Below, piece after piece: positions 17,990-26,826 of a stretch of DNA of 64,000 bases; positions within the stretch are counted from its first letter, which is position 1, and each line of letters opens with the position of its first letter. Under the pieces are notes generated by a model. The model was not told the DNA's origin. It made no database searches and saw only the letters and a program-made list of their open reading frames with translations. The stretch lies in the NCBI RefSeq assembly GCF_019145495.1, contig NZ_JAHSTU010000007.1:186001-250000 (forward strand). The letters run 5' to 3'. Position numbers and translations under genes: made by a program. Origin of the DNA: Pseudomonas azerbaijanoccidentalis (GTDB lineage: Bacteria > Pseudomonadota > Gammaproteobacteria > Pseudomonadales > Pseudomonadaceae).

Positions 17990-19317
17990 AACCCACTCGC
18001 CTGCTGTTGCTCTGGCTGGGTGTGCTGCTGGCCATTGGCATCGTGCTGGGCGCGTTGCAGGCGCTGGATGTCGCGTTGCCGGCCTTTGTGCCGCGAGTCA
18101 ACTGGGGTTTGCTGCTGGCGCTACTGGCACTGGCAGTGCTCGACGCCATCCGCCTCAAGCAATTGCCCTCGCCACGGGTCAACCGAGAGATGCCCGGCAG
18201 CCTGGCACTGGGTCGCTGGAGCGACGTGCGGTTAACGGTCGAACACGACTTCGCACACCCCCTGCACATACACCTGTTCGACCATGTGCCAACAGGCCTG
18301 AGCTTCGAAAACCTGCCACTGGCCGTGGAACTGCAACCCGGTCAGCACAGCGTTGTAACCTATCGCCTGCGCCCATTGAAACGCGGTCACTTCAGTTTCG
18401 AGCACTGCGAAATCAACTTGCCGGGGCCGTTGGGCCTGTGGACCGACAAGCGCGTGCTGAGCCTGACCGATCACAGCCGTGTCTATCCTGATTTCGCTCG
18501 CCTCTACGGCGGTCAACTATTGGCTGTGGATAACTGGCTCAGCCAACTTGGCGTGCGCCAGCGACAACGCCGAGGGCTGGGCCTTGAATTTCATCAATTG
18601 CGCGAATTTCGTGAGGGCGACAGCCTTCGGCAGATCGACTGGAAAGCCACTGCTCGGCAACGCACACCGATTGCCCGGGAATATCAGGACGAGCGCGACC
18701 AACAGATTATTTTCATGCTCGACTGCGGTCGCCGCATGCGCAGTCAGGATGATGAGCTGTCGCACTTCGATCACGCACTCAATGCCTGTCTGCTTTTGAG
18801 TTACGTCGCACTGCGCCAGGGCGATGCGGTGGGTTTCAGCACGTTTGCCAGCGACACGCCACGCTACCTCGCGCCCGTTAAAGGCACCGGCCAACTCAAC
18901 ACGTTACTCAACACCGTTTACGACCTGAACAGCAGCCAACGCAGCGCCGACTATCAAGCCGCCGCCACGCAACTGCTGGCACGGCAAAAACGCCGGGCAT
19001 TGGTGGTGCTGGTGACCAACCTGCGCGATGAAGATGATGAGGAACTGTTCACAGCCGTCAAACGCCTGGGCCAACAGCATCGGGTGCTGGTGGCCAGCCT
19101 GCGCGAAAACATACTCGACAATCTGCGGGAAACACCCGTGCAGACTTTGCCTGAAGCTCTGGCCTACTGCGCAACGGTGGATTACTTGAATGCACGGGCC
19201 GAACGTCATGAGCGGTTAAGCGCTCATGGCGTGCCGGTGCTGGATACGCTACCAGGAGAACTGGGCACGCAAATGGTGACGCAGTATTTGAGCTGGAAGC
19301 GAAGCGGCAGCGTTTAA
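17986..19317 (+). CDS. DUF58 protein, MoxR partner
   Basis: A 443-residue protein with two N-terminal membrane helices (about 5-25 and 38-56), a beta-rich domain, and the DUF58 signature REFREGDSLRQIDW near residue 205, leading into a von Willebrand A-like domain (IIFMLDCGRRMRS; MIDAS-like DxGxx). GTG 17986 overlaps the MoxR stop. DUF58 proteins are the standard partners of MoxR ATPases. It is the last gene of the six-gene overlapping operon and ends just before a REPIN. Confidence 0.9.
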   Translation: MKPTRLLLLWLGVLLAIGIVLGALQALDVALPAFVPRVNWGLLLALLALAVLDAIRLKQLPSPRVNREMPGSLALGRWSDVRLTVEHDFAHPLHIHLFDHVPTGLSFENLPLAVELQPGQHSVVTYRLRPLKRGHFSFEHCEINLPGPLGLWTDKRVLSLTDHSRVYPDFARLYGGQLLAVDNWLSQLGVRQRQRRGLGLEFHQLREFREGDSLRQIDWKATARQRTPIAREYQDERDQQIIFMLDCGRRMRSQDDELSHFDHALNACLLLSYVALRQGDAVGFSTFASDTPRYLAPVKGTGQLNTLLNTVYDLNSSQRSADYQAAATQLLARQKRRALVVLVTNLRDEDDEELFTAVKRLGQQHRVLVASLRENILDNLRETPVQTLPEALAYCATVDYLNARAERHERLSAHGVPVLDTLPGELGTQMVTQYLSWKRSGSV

Positions 19318-19324
19318 AGTCAAA

Positions 19325-19397
19325 ACATCGCAGCCTTCGGCAGCTCCTACGGGTGCAAACACTTCAAATGCAGGAGCTGCCGAAGGCGGCGATCTTT
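19325..19397. repeat. REPIN, GATCGCAGCCTTCGGC family
   Basis: Inverted arms CATCGCAGCCTTCGGCAGCT and AGCTGCCGAAGGCGGCGATC (one mismatch in the right arm) between convergent DUF58 and PilZ genes. Confidence 0.85.
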
Positions 19398-19403
19398 TGA
19401 TTG

Positions 19404-19763
19404 TCAGGCCGAAGCCGGCAGCGGCAGAAAACTGAAATACTGCTTCAACGCCTCCACCAGTTGCCCATACTCCGGCGGCGCCCGCTGCAGGCTGAAACCG
19501 GCGTCGTAGTGGTGAGGGGTGGCGTCTTCGTGGCACCACAGGCAACACGCCCGCAGGTCTATCACCTGTTGGCAGCCTTCGCCGACGGGAATTTTCAGGC
19601 GCAAATCGAAGTCCGCACCGATCATCATCGGCAGCTGACTGATGAGCATCAGCCCGTCTTCGGAGACGTTGCCCAGATAGCCGATGGGCTTGTCCGTGAT
19701 GCTGTTGAACACTTTCAGAAAATACGGCAGTTGATGCCGCTCGATCCGGCGGTCAGTGAACAT
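19404..19763 (-). CDS. PilZ-domain protein
   Basis: A 119-residue cytoplasmic protein beginning MFTDRRIERHQLPYFLKVFN. The RRIERHQLPYFLKV segment corresponds to the RxxxR c-di-GMP motif of PilZ domains, and GYLGNVSEDGLMLIS matches the second (D/N)xSxxG motif as NVSEDG. It is therefore a predicted c-di-GMP receptor. No strong Shine-Dalgarno precedes ATG 19763; the frame stays open upstream to 19925 but without family similarity. A diguanylate cyclase and BifA are encoded elsewhere in the window. Confidence 0.82.
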   Translation of the reverse strand: MFTDRRIERHQLPYFLKVFNSITDKPIGYLGNVSEDGLMLISQLPMMIGADFDLRLKIPVGEGCQQVIDLRACCLWCHEDATPHHYDAGFSLQRAPPEYGQLVEALKQYFSFLPLPASA

Positions 19764-20009
19764 GCTGAATTCGCTACGCAAGGCCCTTAAGCAAGGCCGC
19801 ACTAATGCTTCGGAACGGACCTGCCCGCTGTTGCTGAAAAGGCAAAGCGGCCCGCTCTCCCCGATCCCGGTGCGACAGTCTGTGAACCGCTGTCGCTTAC
19901 TCCTGCCGATCACAGGTGTTACCACGGTTTAGAGACAACGCTCTAATACCGGTCTATTGGACTATAGCTCACTACCGCCGGTCGGCCAGCTATTGGATGA
20001 CCACCAGCA

Positions 20010-20393
20010 TCAGAACTGTGTTGGACGAACCACTGCCGCACTGCGGGTCGGGTAATGGCCCAGGCTCTGCAAGGTTTCCAGGCGGGCGCGGGCGCGGTAG
20101 GCGTATTCGCTTTGCGGATACGAGGCGATGATGAATTGGTAAGTCTGGGCCGCGTCGATGAACATTTTCTGCCGTTCCAGACACTGGCCGCGCATCATCG
20201 ACACTTCCGGCCACACGTAAGGCCGGGCCCGGCTGGCGCGCTCGACCTTGGACAGTTCCAGCATGACCTGCTCGCAGTTGCCCCGATCATAGGCGCTGTA
20301 GGCAAGGTTCAAATGATGGTTCATTGAAAATCGGGTGCAGCCCGTGACACTGAGGGCACTGATGGCAAGGGCGGCAATGAGCACGAATCGCAT
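20010..20393 (-). CDS. Small TPR-type outer-membrane lipoprotein
   Basis: A 127-residue lipoprotein: signal MRFVLIAALAISALSVTGC with a lipobox SVTGC at residue 19. The mature part reads as two helical repeats (HLNLAYSAYDRGNCEQVMLE and FIDAAQTYQFIIASYPQSEY), a tetratricopeptide-like pattern. It ends in a polar tail. The gene is divergent from pyk. The binding partner is unknown. Confidence 0.8.
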   Translation of the reverse strand: MRFVLIAALAISALSVTGCTRFSMNHHLNLAYSAYDRGNCEQVMLELSKVERASRARPYVWPEVSMMRGQCLERQKMFIDAAQTYQFIIASYPQSEYAYRARARLETLQSLGHYPTRSAAVVRPTQF

Positions 20394-20563
20394 GGGGGAT
20401 CTCCTGTCTTGAACGCTGTATCGACCCGTGAGCGGAAATCTTCAGGCTGCTGGCGCAAAGTTGTAGTGTTCAATAAAGAAAGCATTAAGTAGTGCAAACG
20501 AACAATGACTACAACTTCGGACCATAGTAGCCTCACTCAGCGCTTGAACTCAGGAGTCTTTGC

Positions 20564-22015
20564 ATGTCCGTCCGTCGTACCAAAATCGTCGCTACCCTAG
20601 GCCCGGCCAGTAACTCGCCGGAAGTTCTCGAACAGCTGATTCTGGCTGGCCTGGACGTCGCCCGCCTGAACTTCTCCCACGGCACCCCCGACGAGCACAA
20701 GGCTCGCGCGAAGCTGGTGCGTGACCTGGCTGCCAAGCACGGTCGCTTCGTCGCCCTGCTGGGTGACCTGCAAGGCCCGAAAATCCGTATCGCCAAATTC
20801 GCCAACAAGAAGATCGAGCTGAAGATCGGTGACCAGTTCACCTTCTCCACCAGCCATCCTCTGACCGAAGGCAACCAGCAAGTGGTCGGCATCGACTACC
20901 CGGATCTGGTCAAGGACTGCGGCGTGGGCGACGAGCTGCTGCTCGACGACGGTCGCGTGGTGATGCGCGTCGATACCGCCACCGCCACCGAACTGAACTG
21001 CACCGTGACCATCGGCGGCCCGCTGTCCGACCATAAAGGCATCAACCGTCGCGGTGGCGGCCTGACCGCTCCGGCCCTGACTGAAAAAGACAAGGCTGAC
21101 ATCAAGCTCGCTGCGGAAATGGAAGTCGACTACCTCGCCGTGTCCTTCCCGCGTGACGCCGCCGACATGGAATACGCCCGTCAACTGCGCGACGAAGCCG
21201 GCGGCACTGCCTGGCTGGTGGCGAAGATCGAACGCGCCGAAGCCGTGGCCGACGACGAAACCCTCGACGGCCTGATCAAGGCCTCCGACGCCGTCATGGT
21301 GGCCCGTGGTGACCTGGGCGTGGAAATCGGCGACGCCGAACTGGTGGGCATCCAGAAGAAAATCATTCTGCACGCACGTCGCCACAACAAGGCTGTGATC
21401 GTCGCGACCCAGATGATGGAGTCGATGATCCAGAACCCGATGCCGACCCGTGCCGAAGTGTCCGACGTGGCCAACGCCGTGCTCGACTACACTGACGCCG
21501 TGATGCTTTCGGCCGAAAGTGCTGCCGGTCTGTATCCACTGGAAGCCGTGCAGGCGATGGCGCGCATCTGCGTCGGCGCTGAAAAACACCCGACCAGCAA
21601 GACTTCCAGCCACCGTATTGGCAAGGAATTCACCCGCTGCGACGAAAGCATTGCGCTGGCGACCATGTACACCGCCAACCACTTCCCGGGCGTGAAGGCG
21701 ATCATCGCATTGACCGAAAGCGGCTACACCCCGCTGATCATGTCGCGCATCCGTTCCTCGGTGCCGATCTATGCGTTCACCCCGCATCGTGAAGCCCAGG
21801 CTCGCGCGGCCATGTTCCGTGGCGTGTACACCATCCCGTTCGACCCGGCTTCGCTGGCGCCGAACGAAGTCAGCCAGAAGGCGATCGACGAACTGGTCAA
21901 GCGCGGCGTCGTTGAGAAAGGTGACTGGGTCATCTTGACCAAGGGCGACAGCTACCACACCACCGGCGGCACCAACGGCATGAAGATCCTGCACGTTGGC
22001 GACCCGATGGTCTGA
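20564..22015 (+). CDS. pyk: Pyruvate kinase
   Basis: Last step of glycolysis: phosphoenolpyruvate plus ADP to pyruvate plus ATP. The 483-residue protein has the N-terminal RRTKIVATLGPASNSPEVLE, the active-site segment AKIERAEAV and MVARGDLGVEIG with metal ligands, and ATQMMESMIQNP. It corresponds in position and type to the main Pseudomonas pyruvate kinase (PykA, PA4329). Start MSVRRTKIVATLGP follows CAGGAG closely. A strong terminator follows. Confidence 0.97.
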   Translation: MSVRRTKIVATLGPASNSPEVLEQLILAGLDVARLNFSHGTPDEHKARAKLVRDLAAKHGRFVALLGDLQGPKIRIAKFANKKIELKIGDQFTFSTSHPLTEGNQQVVGIDYPDLVKDCGVGDELLLDDGRVVMRVDTATATELNCTVTIGGPLSDHKGINRRGGGLTAPALTEKDKADIKLAAEMEVDYLAVSFPRDAADMEYARQLRDEAGGTAWLVAKIERAEAVADDETLDGLIKASDAVMVARGDLGVEIGDAELVGIQKKIILHARRHNKAVIVATQMMESMIQNPMPTRAEVSDVANAVLDYTDAVMLSAESAAGLYPLEAVQAMARICVGAEKHPTSKTSSHRIGKEFTRCDESIALATMYTANHFPGVKAIIALTESGYTPLIMSRIRSSVPIYAFTPHREAQARAAMFRGVYTIPFDPASLAPNEVSQKAIDELVKRGVVEKGDWVILTKGDSYHTTGGTNGMKILHVGDPMV

Positions 22016-22036
22016 GTGACCGAGCGCTGAAAAACA

Positions 22037-22069
22037 AAAGCCCCGTCATGTGAATGGCGGGGCTTTTTT
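22037..22069 (+). terminator. Rho-independent terminator of pyk
   Basis: Stem AAAGCCCCGTCAT / ATGGCGGGGCTTT with a GTGA loop and six Ts. Confidence 0.92.
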
Positions 22070-22240
22070 GCATATGAAAACACGAAGAAACAGACAAATA
22101 CCTGTCAAGTTTGACAGTAGACAGCTCACTCCACTCCTTACTTAATACAGCTGAACTTTGGCAAAACATCATGACGCTCAGACTTTGCTCTGCAAGCGCT
22201 TGAGCCACTCGCCGAAATCAGTGATTAAGGAATGGCAGAA

Positions 22241-23557
22241 ATGAATACTCGCCCCAAGCAGACCCCTGGTGATTTTGATCCAAGTTTTGGACCGAGGCAA
22301 AATGGCCAGCTGCGTTTGGAATACAGCGACTACATGACGACCACCGGCCGATTGGTTTCCGAGGCTCCAAACGGAAAAATATACATCGGTGGAACCAGTT
22401 GGGCGTCTGAAGATCCTTTACCTGCGCATCTCAGTCTGACTCGAGTTTTGAGCGATGGCACACTCGATGCCGAGTTTGGTATTGCCGGTACTGCTCACAT
22501 CAAACTCAAAGTGCCAGGCATCGAATCCTTCGGTACGACACCTATTCAGATGTTCTACATAACCCATGAAGGAGAGGACAAACTCCTCCTCTCCGTAGGG
22601 AGCTACACCATGGGAGTAGGCGCGCCCACGGTGGCGGAGGCATTGATCCGACTGAACGACAAGGGAGAGTTGGACAGGAACTTCGGCACCGATGGAATCC
22701 TCCCTATCCCCCGCCTTTTCAATGGCGAGACTACTCAGCACTCAGCATCGGACGCGCTGCACGTCGGCAGCACTGCTTCCAGTCGTGCAGTGCATGTGTC
22801 GGATGGCAAGATTTACGTTATTTCCACAGGTACTGATCCGGAGCTGGGATTTGCAGGTGTCGTGAGGTGTTTCGACTACGACGGAGTTGCTGATCAGTCA
22901 TTTAACGGCACCGGTAACGCATCGCTATCTGAAGTGCTCCGTGTCCGTAGCTCCTTCAACGACATCGTTGTGCACAATGAAAAAATCACCGTATGTGGCT
23001 GGGCTGGCAATGCCGCGGTACTGGCCCGCCTCAATATCGATGGTAGTTTTGACAAAAGTTTTGCGGAAGTCGGCTACAAGCTGTTGGAAGGATCAAGTTT
23101 TCAGTTTACTTCCCTGGCATTACTAGCTGACGGACGAACAATAGCCACAGGTTTTGGTTCCACTCCACGTAAAGGTTTAGTGGCCGCGTATACACCCAGC
23201 GGTCTAATTGACCGGAGCTTTCACCAAGGCGCGCCTATTTACGAAGACTTTGATAAGTCCGATAGCGTCATGTTTTTTGGCGCAGGTTCTGAAGGCGAAA
23301 AGATCATTGTGTCGGGAAGATACATCATTGGTCAGACCCCGCACTTTGTCACCGCGCGATACCTGGGTAATGGCCGTCGAGATACGACCTTTGGGGATGG
23401 CAAGGGCTGGGTGGTTCACGACTTGGGGAATCCAGCCCTTGCTCATGGGATGAGCCTGCAATCCGATGGAAAAATATTGGTCGTAGGCAACGATTATGAC
23501 GGGTTCTATAGCAAAACTGTCATCGTCACTCGGCTGCTGAACGGTGCCCGAAAATAA
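22241..23557 (+). CDS. Delta-60 repeat protein
   Basis: A 438-residue protein built from repeats of the delta-60 type: RVLSDGTLDAEFG, RLNDKGELDRNFG, RLNIDGSFDKSF and RYLGNGRRDTTFG, with intervening LLADGRTIATG-like strands. Such repeats form a beta-propeller-like fold. No signal peptide is visible. AAGGA at 22227-22231 sits nine bases from ATG 22241, favouring that start over ATG 22232. The gene is visibly richer in A/T, with codons unlike its neighbours, and lies between pyk and the enoyl-CoA hydratase gene, which are numbered consecutively in PAO1. It therefore looks like a lineage-specific insertion. Function is unknown. Confidence 0.83.
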   Translation: MNTRPKQTPGDFDPSFGPRQNGQLRLEYSDYMTTTGRLVSEAPNGKIYIGGTSWASEDPLPAHLSLTRVLSDGTLDAEFGIAGTAHIKLKVPGIESFGTTPIQMFYITHEGEDKLLLSVGSYTMGVGAPTVAEALIRLNDKGELDRNFGTDGILPIPRLFNGETTQHSASDALHVGSTASSRAVHVSDGKIYVISTGTDPELGFAGVVRCFDYDGVADQSFNGTGNASLSEVLRVRSSFNDIVVHNEKITVCGWAGNAAVLARLNIDGSFDKSFAEVGYKLLEGSSFQFTSLALLADGRTIATGFGSTPRKGLVAAYTPSGLIDRSFHQGAPIYEDFDKSDSVMFFGAGSEGEKIIVSGRYIIGQTPHFVTARYLGNGRRDTTFGDGKGWVVHDLGNPALAHGMSLQSDGKILVVGNDYDGFYSKTVIVTRLLNGARK

Positions 23558-23592
23558 GTGTTTGTAAGGCAACCTTGCCCGTTGCCTTTAAT

Positions 23593-24339
23593 TCACCTGC
23601 CCAGAAATCCGGTCAACGCCGCCAACGCTTCCGGCGAACGCAGCCGCTGGGTGAACAACGCGCCCTCTTCTTCAATTACCTTACGCAGCAGCTCTCGGTC
23701 GGGCGCTTTCATCAATTGCTTGCTGATGCGCACCGCTTCAGGTGGTAGCGACTCAAAGCGCAGGGCCATCTCACGCGCCTTGGCCAACGCCTCTTCGCCA
23801 CTGCCCAACGCCTCGGACGCGATGCCCCACGCTGCCGCTTGTTCACCGCTGAAGCCTTCACCGAGCAGCAACAACTCCGCCGCTTTGGCCTGCCCGAGCA
23901 GACGCGGCAGGATCAGGCTGGAGCCGAACTCCGGACATAAGCCCAGGTTGACGAACGGCATGCGCAAGCGGGCGTCGCGGCTGACGTAGACCAGATCGCA
24001 ATGCAGCAACAGCGTCGTGCCAATGCCCACCGCCGCTCCGGCCACGGCAGCGATCACCGGTTTGCGGCATTCGAGCAGGTTGAGCATGAACTGGAACACG
24101 GGGCTGTCGAGGTTGCCCGGTGGTTGCTGGATGAAGTCGGCGATGTCGTTGCCGGCAGTGAAGCACTCGGTCGAGCCGGTGATCAGTACCGCATTGATTT
24201 CAGGGTCGTTGTCGGCCTGTTTCAACGCTTCGGCCAGCTGGCAGTACATGGCGCGGGTCAGGGCGTTTTTCTTGTCGGGGCGATTGAGGCGCAGGGTCAG
24301 CAGGCCGCGTTCGCGTTCAATCTGGATGGCATCGGTCAT
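23593..24339 (-). CDS. Enoyl-CoA hydratase/isomerase family protein
   Basis: A 248-residue crotonase-fold protein. The oxyanion-hole segments FTAGNDIADF and AGAAVGIGTT are present. The hydratase glutamates are replaced (Thr in the GIGTTLL segment, Phe in RMPFVNLG), while a glutamate follows in LGLCPEFGSS, the position used by delta3-delta2-enoyl-CoA isomerases. It is thus more likely an isomerase than a hydratase. It lies 28 bases downstream of the reductase gene on the same strand and is probably co-transcribed. Confidence 0.87.
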   Translation of the reverse strand: MTDAIQIERERGLLTLRLNRPDKKNALTRAMYCQLAEALKQADNDPEINAVLITGSTECFTAGNDIADFIQQPPGNLDSPVFQFMLNLLECRKPVIAAVAGAAVGIGTTLLLHCDLVYVSRDARLRMPFVNLGLCPEFGSSLILPRLLGQAKAAELLLLGEGFSGEQAAAWGIASEALGSGEEALAKAREMALRFESLPPEAVRISKQLMKAPDRELLRKVIEEEGALFTQRLRSPEALAALTGFLGR

Positions 24340-24367
24340 GGTCGGTCTCGCGTCTGAGAATCAGCGC

Positions 24368-25303
24368 TCAACCACGGGGCAGAAACACATCGGCCAGCAG
24401 TTGATTGCGCGGCAATCCCGCCAGGAACAGGCGTCGGGCGAAGGCGTCGACGCTGTCGGGGGCTCCGCAGAGTAAGGCCAGGGTTTGCCGGGAAACAAGC
24501 CGCAGTTGCGCCAAAGCCGCGGGTAACTCGGCCGGGGTCCACAGCTCGATATTGAGGTTGGCGCGGCTGGCGGCCATGGCTTGCAGGGGCTTCGCCAGAT
24601 AATGTTCATCGGCATCATGGGCCAGGTGAATGACGCGGATTTCGCCTTGGTGATCCTGACGCAAAGCCTCGCGCAACACACCAAACAACGGCGCCAAACC
24701 GGTGCCGGCGGCCATCAGCCACAGCGGTCGTGTGTGCCAGTCCGGGTCGTAGTGCAAGGCCCCGCCGCGTAGTTCGCCGAGGCGGATCGAATCGCCGCTT
24801 TTCAACTGACGGGCAGCGTCACTGAATTCCCCCGGCAAGCGACAATCGAGGTGAAACTCCAGGAAGCGGTCATCTTCGGGCAGGCTGGCGAGGGAGTAGG
24901 GTCGCGCGACGTTACCGGCCCACAACACCAGATGCTGACCGGCGCTATAGCGCAATGGCCGCTGCGGCGTCAGGCGCAAGCGCAACACGCTTGTACTCAA
25001 CCAGTCGACCGCCGCAACCTCGGCCGGGCGACCATCCTGCTGCGGGTCGAAGGTATGCACCTGCAGGTCCTCGACCACCTGGCACTGGCACGCCAGACGC
25101 CAGCCTTGCTGCCGTTGTTCCGCGCCCAAGGCATCGGGGCGACTGTCGCTCGGCAGCCCTTGCACACACTGCACCAGGCAGGCATGACAACTGCCGGCGC
25201 GACAACTGTAGGGCACCGCCACGCCGTTCTGATTCAGGGCATCGAGCAGATTGCTGCCTGGCGCCACTGACCATTGGCGATCATCGACGCGTAACTCAGG
25301 CAT
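24368..25303 (-). CDS. 2Fe-2S ferredoxin-NAD(P)H oxidoreductase
   Basis: A 311-residue electron-transfer protein. The N-terminal plant-type ferredoxin domain has Cys34, Cys39, Cys42 and Cys72 (C-x4-C-x2-C-x29-C). The FAD domain follows with RPYSLAS, and the NAD(P) domain with AAGTGLAPLFGVLRE. This is the architecture of CDP-6-deoxy-glucoseen reductase and oxygenase reductase components. ATG 25303 overlaps the diguanylate cyclase stop by 8 bases. The electron acceptor is unknown; no oxygenase is encoded nearby. Confidence 0.88.
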   Translation of the reverse strand: MPELRVDDRQWSVAPGSNLLDALNQNGVAVPYSCRAGSCHACLVQCVQGLPSDSRPDALGAEQRQQGWRLACQCQVVEDLQVHTFDPQQDGRPAEVAAVDWLSTSVLRLRLTPQRPLRYSAGQHLVLWAGNVARPYSLASLPEDDRFLEFHLDCRLPGEFSDAARQLKSGDSIRLGELRGGALHYDPDWHTRPLWLMAAGTGLAPLFGVLREALRQDHQGEIRVIHLAHDADEHYLAKPLQAMAASRANLNIELWTPAELPAALAQLRLVSRQTLALLCGAPDSVDAFARRLFLAGLPRNQLLADVFLPRG

Positions 25304-26414
25304 CGACGTTTTCCCACGCCGCCGCGCAGCGGTTGCGGCCGTCACGCTTGGCGCGATAGAGCGCCTGATCGGCTCGCTGCAGAGCGTCGTCGAGGTCGTC
25401 GCCAAGCTCAAGCAACGTCATGCCGGCCGACAGGCTCAAGCTGCCCACATTCAAACCAAGCAACTCGACATCGGTAAACGCAATGCGCAGCCGTTCACAA
25501 CACGAGGTCAGGCTGTCGGCATCGCAATCGGGCAACAACACCACGAACTCTTCGCCGCCGTAGCGGGCCAACACGTCGCCGTCGCGCAGGCAGGCCGTGG
25601 CCACACCGGCAAAGGCTTGAAGCACCTGATCACCCGCGGCATGGCCATGCAGATCGTTGATCCGCTTGAAGTGATCGAGGTCGATCAGCGCCAGACCGTG
25701 CACCACGCCAGCGTCCATGGCATTGAGCTCACGGGAGGCCAGGCGCAGGAAATGCCGGCGATTGAACAGGCCGGTCAGTTCATCGGTAGCGACCAGGTCT
25801 TCGAGCTGGCGCATCATTCCGCGCAGCGTGTCCTGGTGCGCCTGCAACGCGAAACGCCGTTGCCGCATACGGTGTCGCGACGCCTGGACATATCCGGCAT
25901 ACAGCACCAGCCAAACCAATACGATCAACAGTACGCACACCTGCAATGCCGCCAGTGCAGGGTCGGGCAACTGGAAGTGGTAGCCCTCCCACAGCGTGAT
26001 GGCGCTGAAACTGAAGAACACCAGCATGGCACAGCGTAAGAACGAGCGACGGGACAGATGAAACAGCCCGAACAGCAGGATCAGTAGATAAAACACCAGG
26101 AACGCGCCGCGCGCGTCGTTCAGATGGGCGATCAGCCAGGTTTGCCACCCCAGCCCCATCAGCACTTGGGCTTCGGTCAGGCTGGGGTCGGCGAAACGCA
26201 GATTGCAGCCGGAATAAAACAGCGCGAACAGTGTCGCCTGACTGATGACCACCAGCGCACTGCCGATGGCGACACCCGCCAGCGAGTCCTGATAATGCCC
26301 GGTAAAAAACGCCAGCCACAGCAGCAGCAAAGCCAAGGCATAGGTGCCGGCTGCAAGGGCAAAACGTTTGAGCAACAGTCGCTGAATGGCGTTATGGGTC
26401 AATCGTTGACTCAC
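25296..26414 (-). CDS. Membrane-bound diguanylate cyclase (GGDEF)
   Basis: A 372-residue protein with about six N-terminal membrane helices (residues 15-180), a short linker helix and a C-terminal GGDEF domain. The active site is RYGGEEF (GGEEF at residues 286-290), and RDGD at 277-280 is the RxxD inhibitory site exactly five residues upstream. It should therefore make c-di-GMP and be subject to product inhibition. It is the first gene of a three-gene unit with the reductase and the hydratase/isomerase. Confidence 0.93.
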   Translation of the reverse strand: MSQRLTHNAIQRLLLKRFALAAGTYALALLLLWLAFFTGHYQDSLAGVAIGSALVVISQATLFALFYSGCNLRFADPSLTEAQVLMGLGWQTWLIAHLNDARGAFLVFYLLILLFGLFHLSRRSFLRCAMLVFFSFSAITLWEGYHFQLPDPALAALQVCVLLIVLVWLVLYAGYVQASRHRMRQRRFALQAHQDTLRGMMRQLEDLVATDELTGLFNRRHFLRLASRELNAMDAGVVHGLALIDLDHFKRINDLHGHAAGDQVLQAFAGVATACLRDGDVLARYGGEEFVVLLPDCDADSLTSCCERLRIAFTDVELLGLNVGSLSLSAGMTLLELGDDLDDALQRADQALYRAKRDGRNRCAAAWENVDA

Positions 26415-26537
26415 CGAATGAAGGAGACTGACAGAGCGTCCTACTCTACAGACCGAATGTCACTTTAGTGGCGCGGCCGATAAATGACCATTCAATTTTC
26501 GGGCCGGATAACTGGCGTCAAATCCATGACTGACATT

Positions 26538-26632
26538 TCATCGTTGGAGCTGCCGAAGGCTGCGATCTATTGACTTTGCTTTTGTCGCGCAAGAGCAGGA
26601 TCAAAAGATCGCAGCCTTCGGCAGCGCCTACA
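26538..26632. repeat. REPIN in the 26415-26826 gap
   Basis: Arms GAGCTGCCGAAGGCTGCGAT and its inverse ATCGCAGCCTTCGGCAGCGC about 45 bases apart, in the roughly 410-base divergent gap between the cyclase and fumarase genes. The rest of the gap presumably carries the fumarase promoter; I see no clear operator. Confidence 0.8.
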
Positions 26633-26826
26633 AGGAAACGTTCGATATGCGACCAACGATTGACTGCCGACGCGTGTGCCCTTGAACGAGGCGCGGTATA
26701 CTGCCGCGCCTTTTTAGCGTCGCGCCAGCTGCCCCGGCGTGCCTTGAAAGGTGCTTGCAACCGACCGATGCACCCAAGCTGCAAGCACCTTATTGAATGT
26801 TCCCGTCTTTTAGAGGAGCGCGACTC

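Noticed and set aside
20597..21994. 465-codon antisense frame over pyk
   Set aside because: Shadow of pyruvate kinase; His/Gln/Val-rich composition is typical of such shadows.
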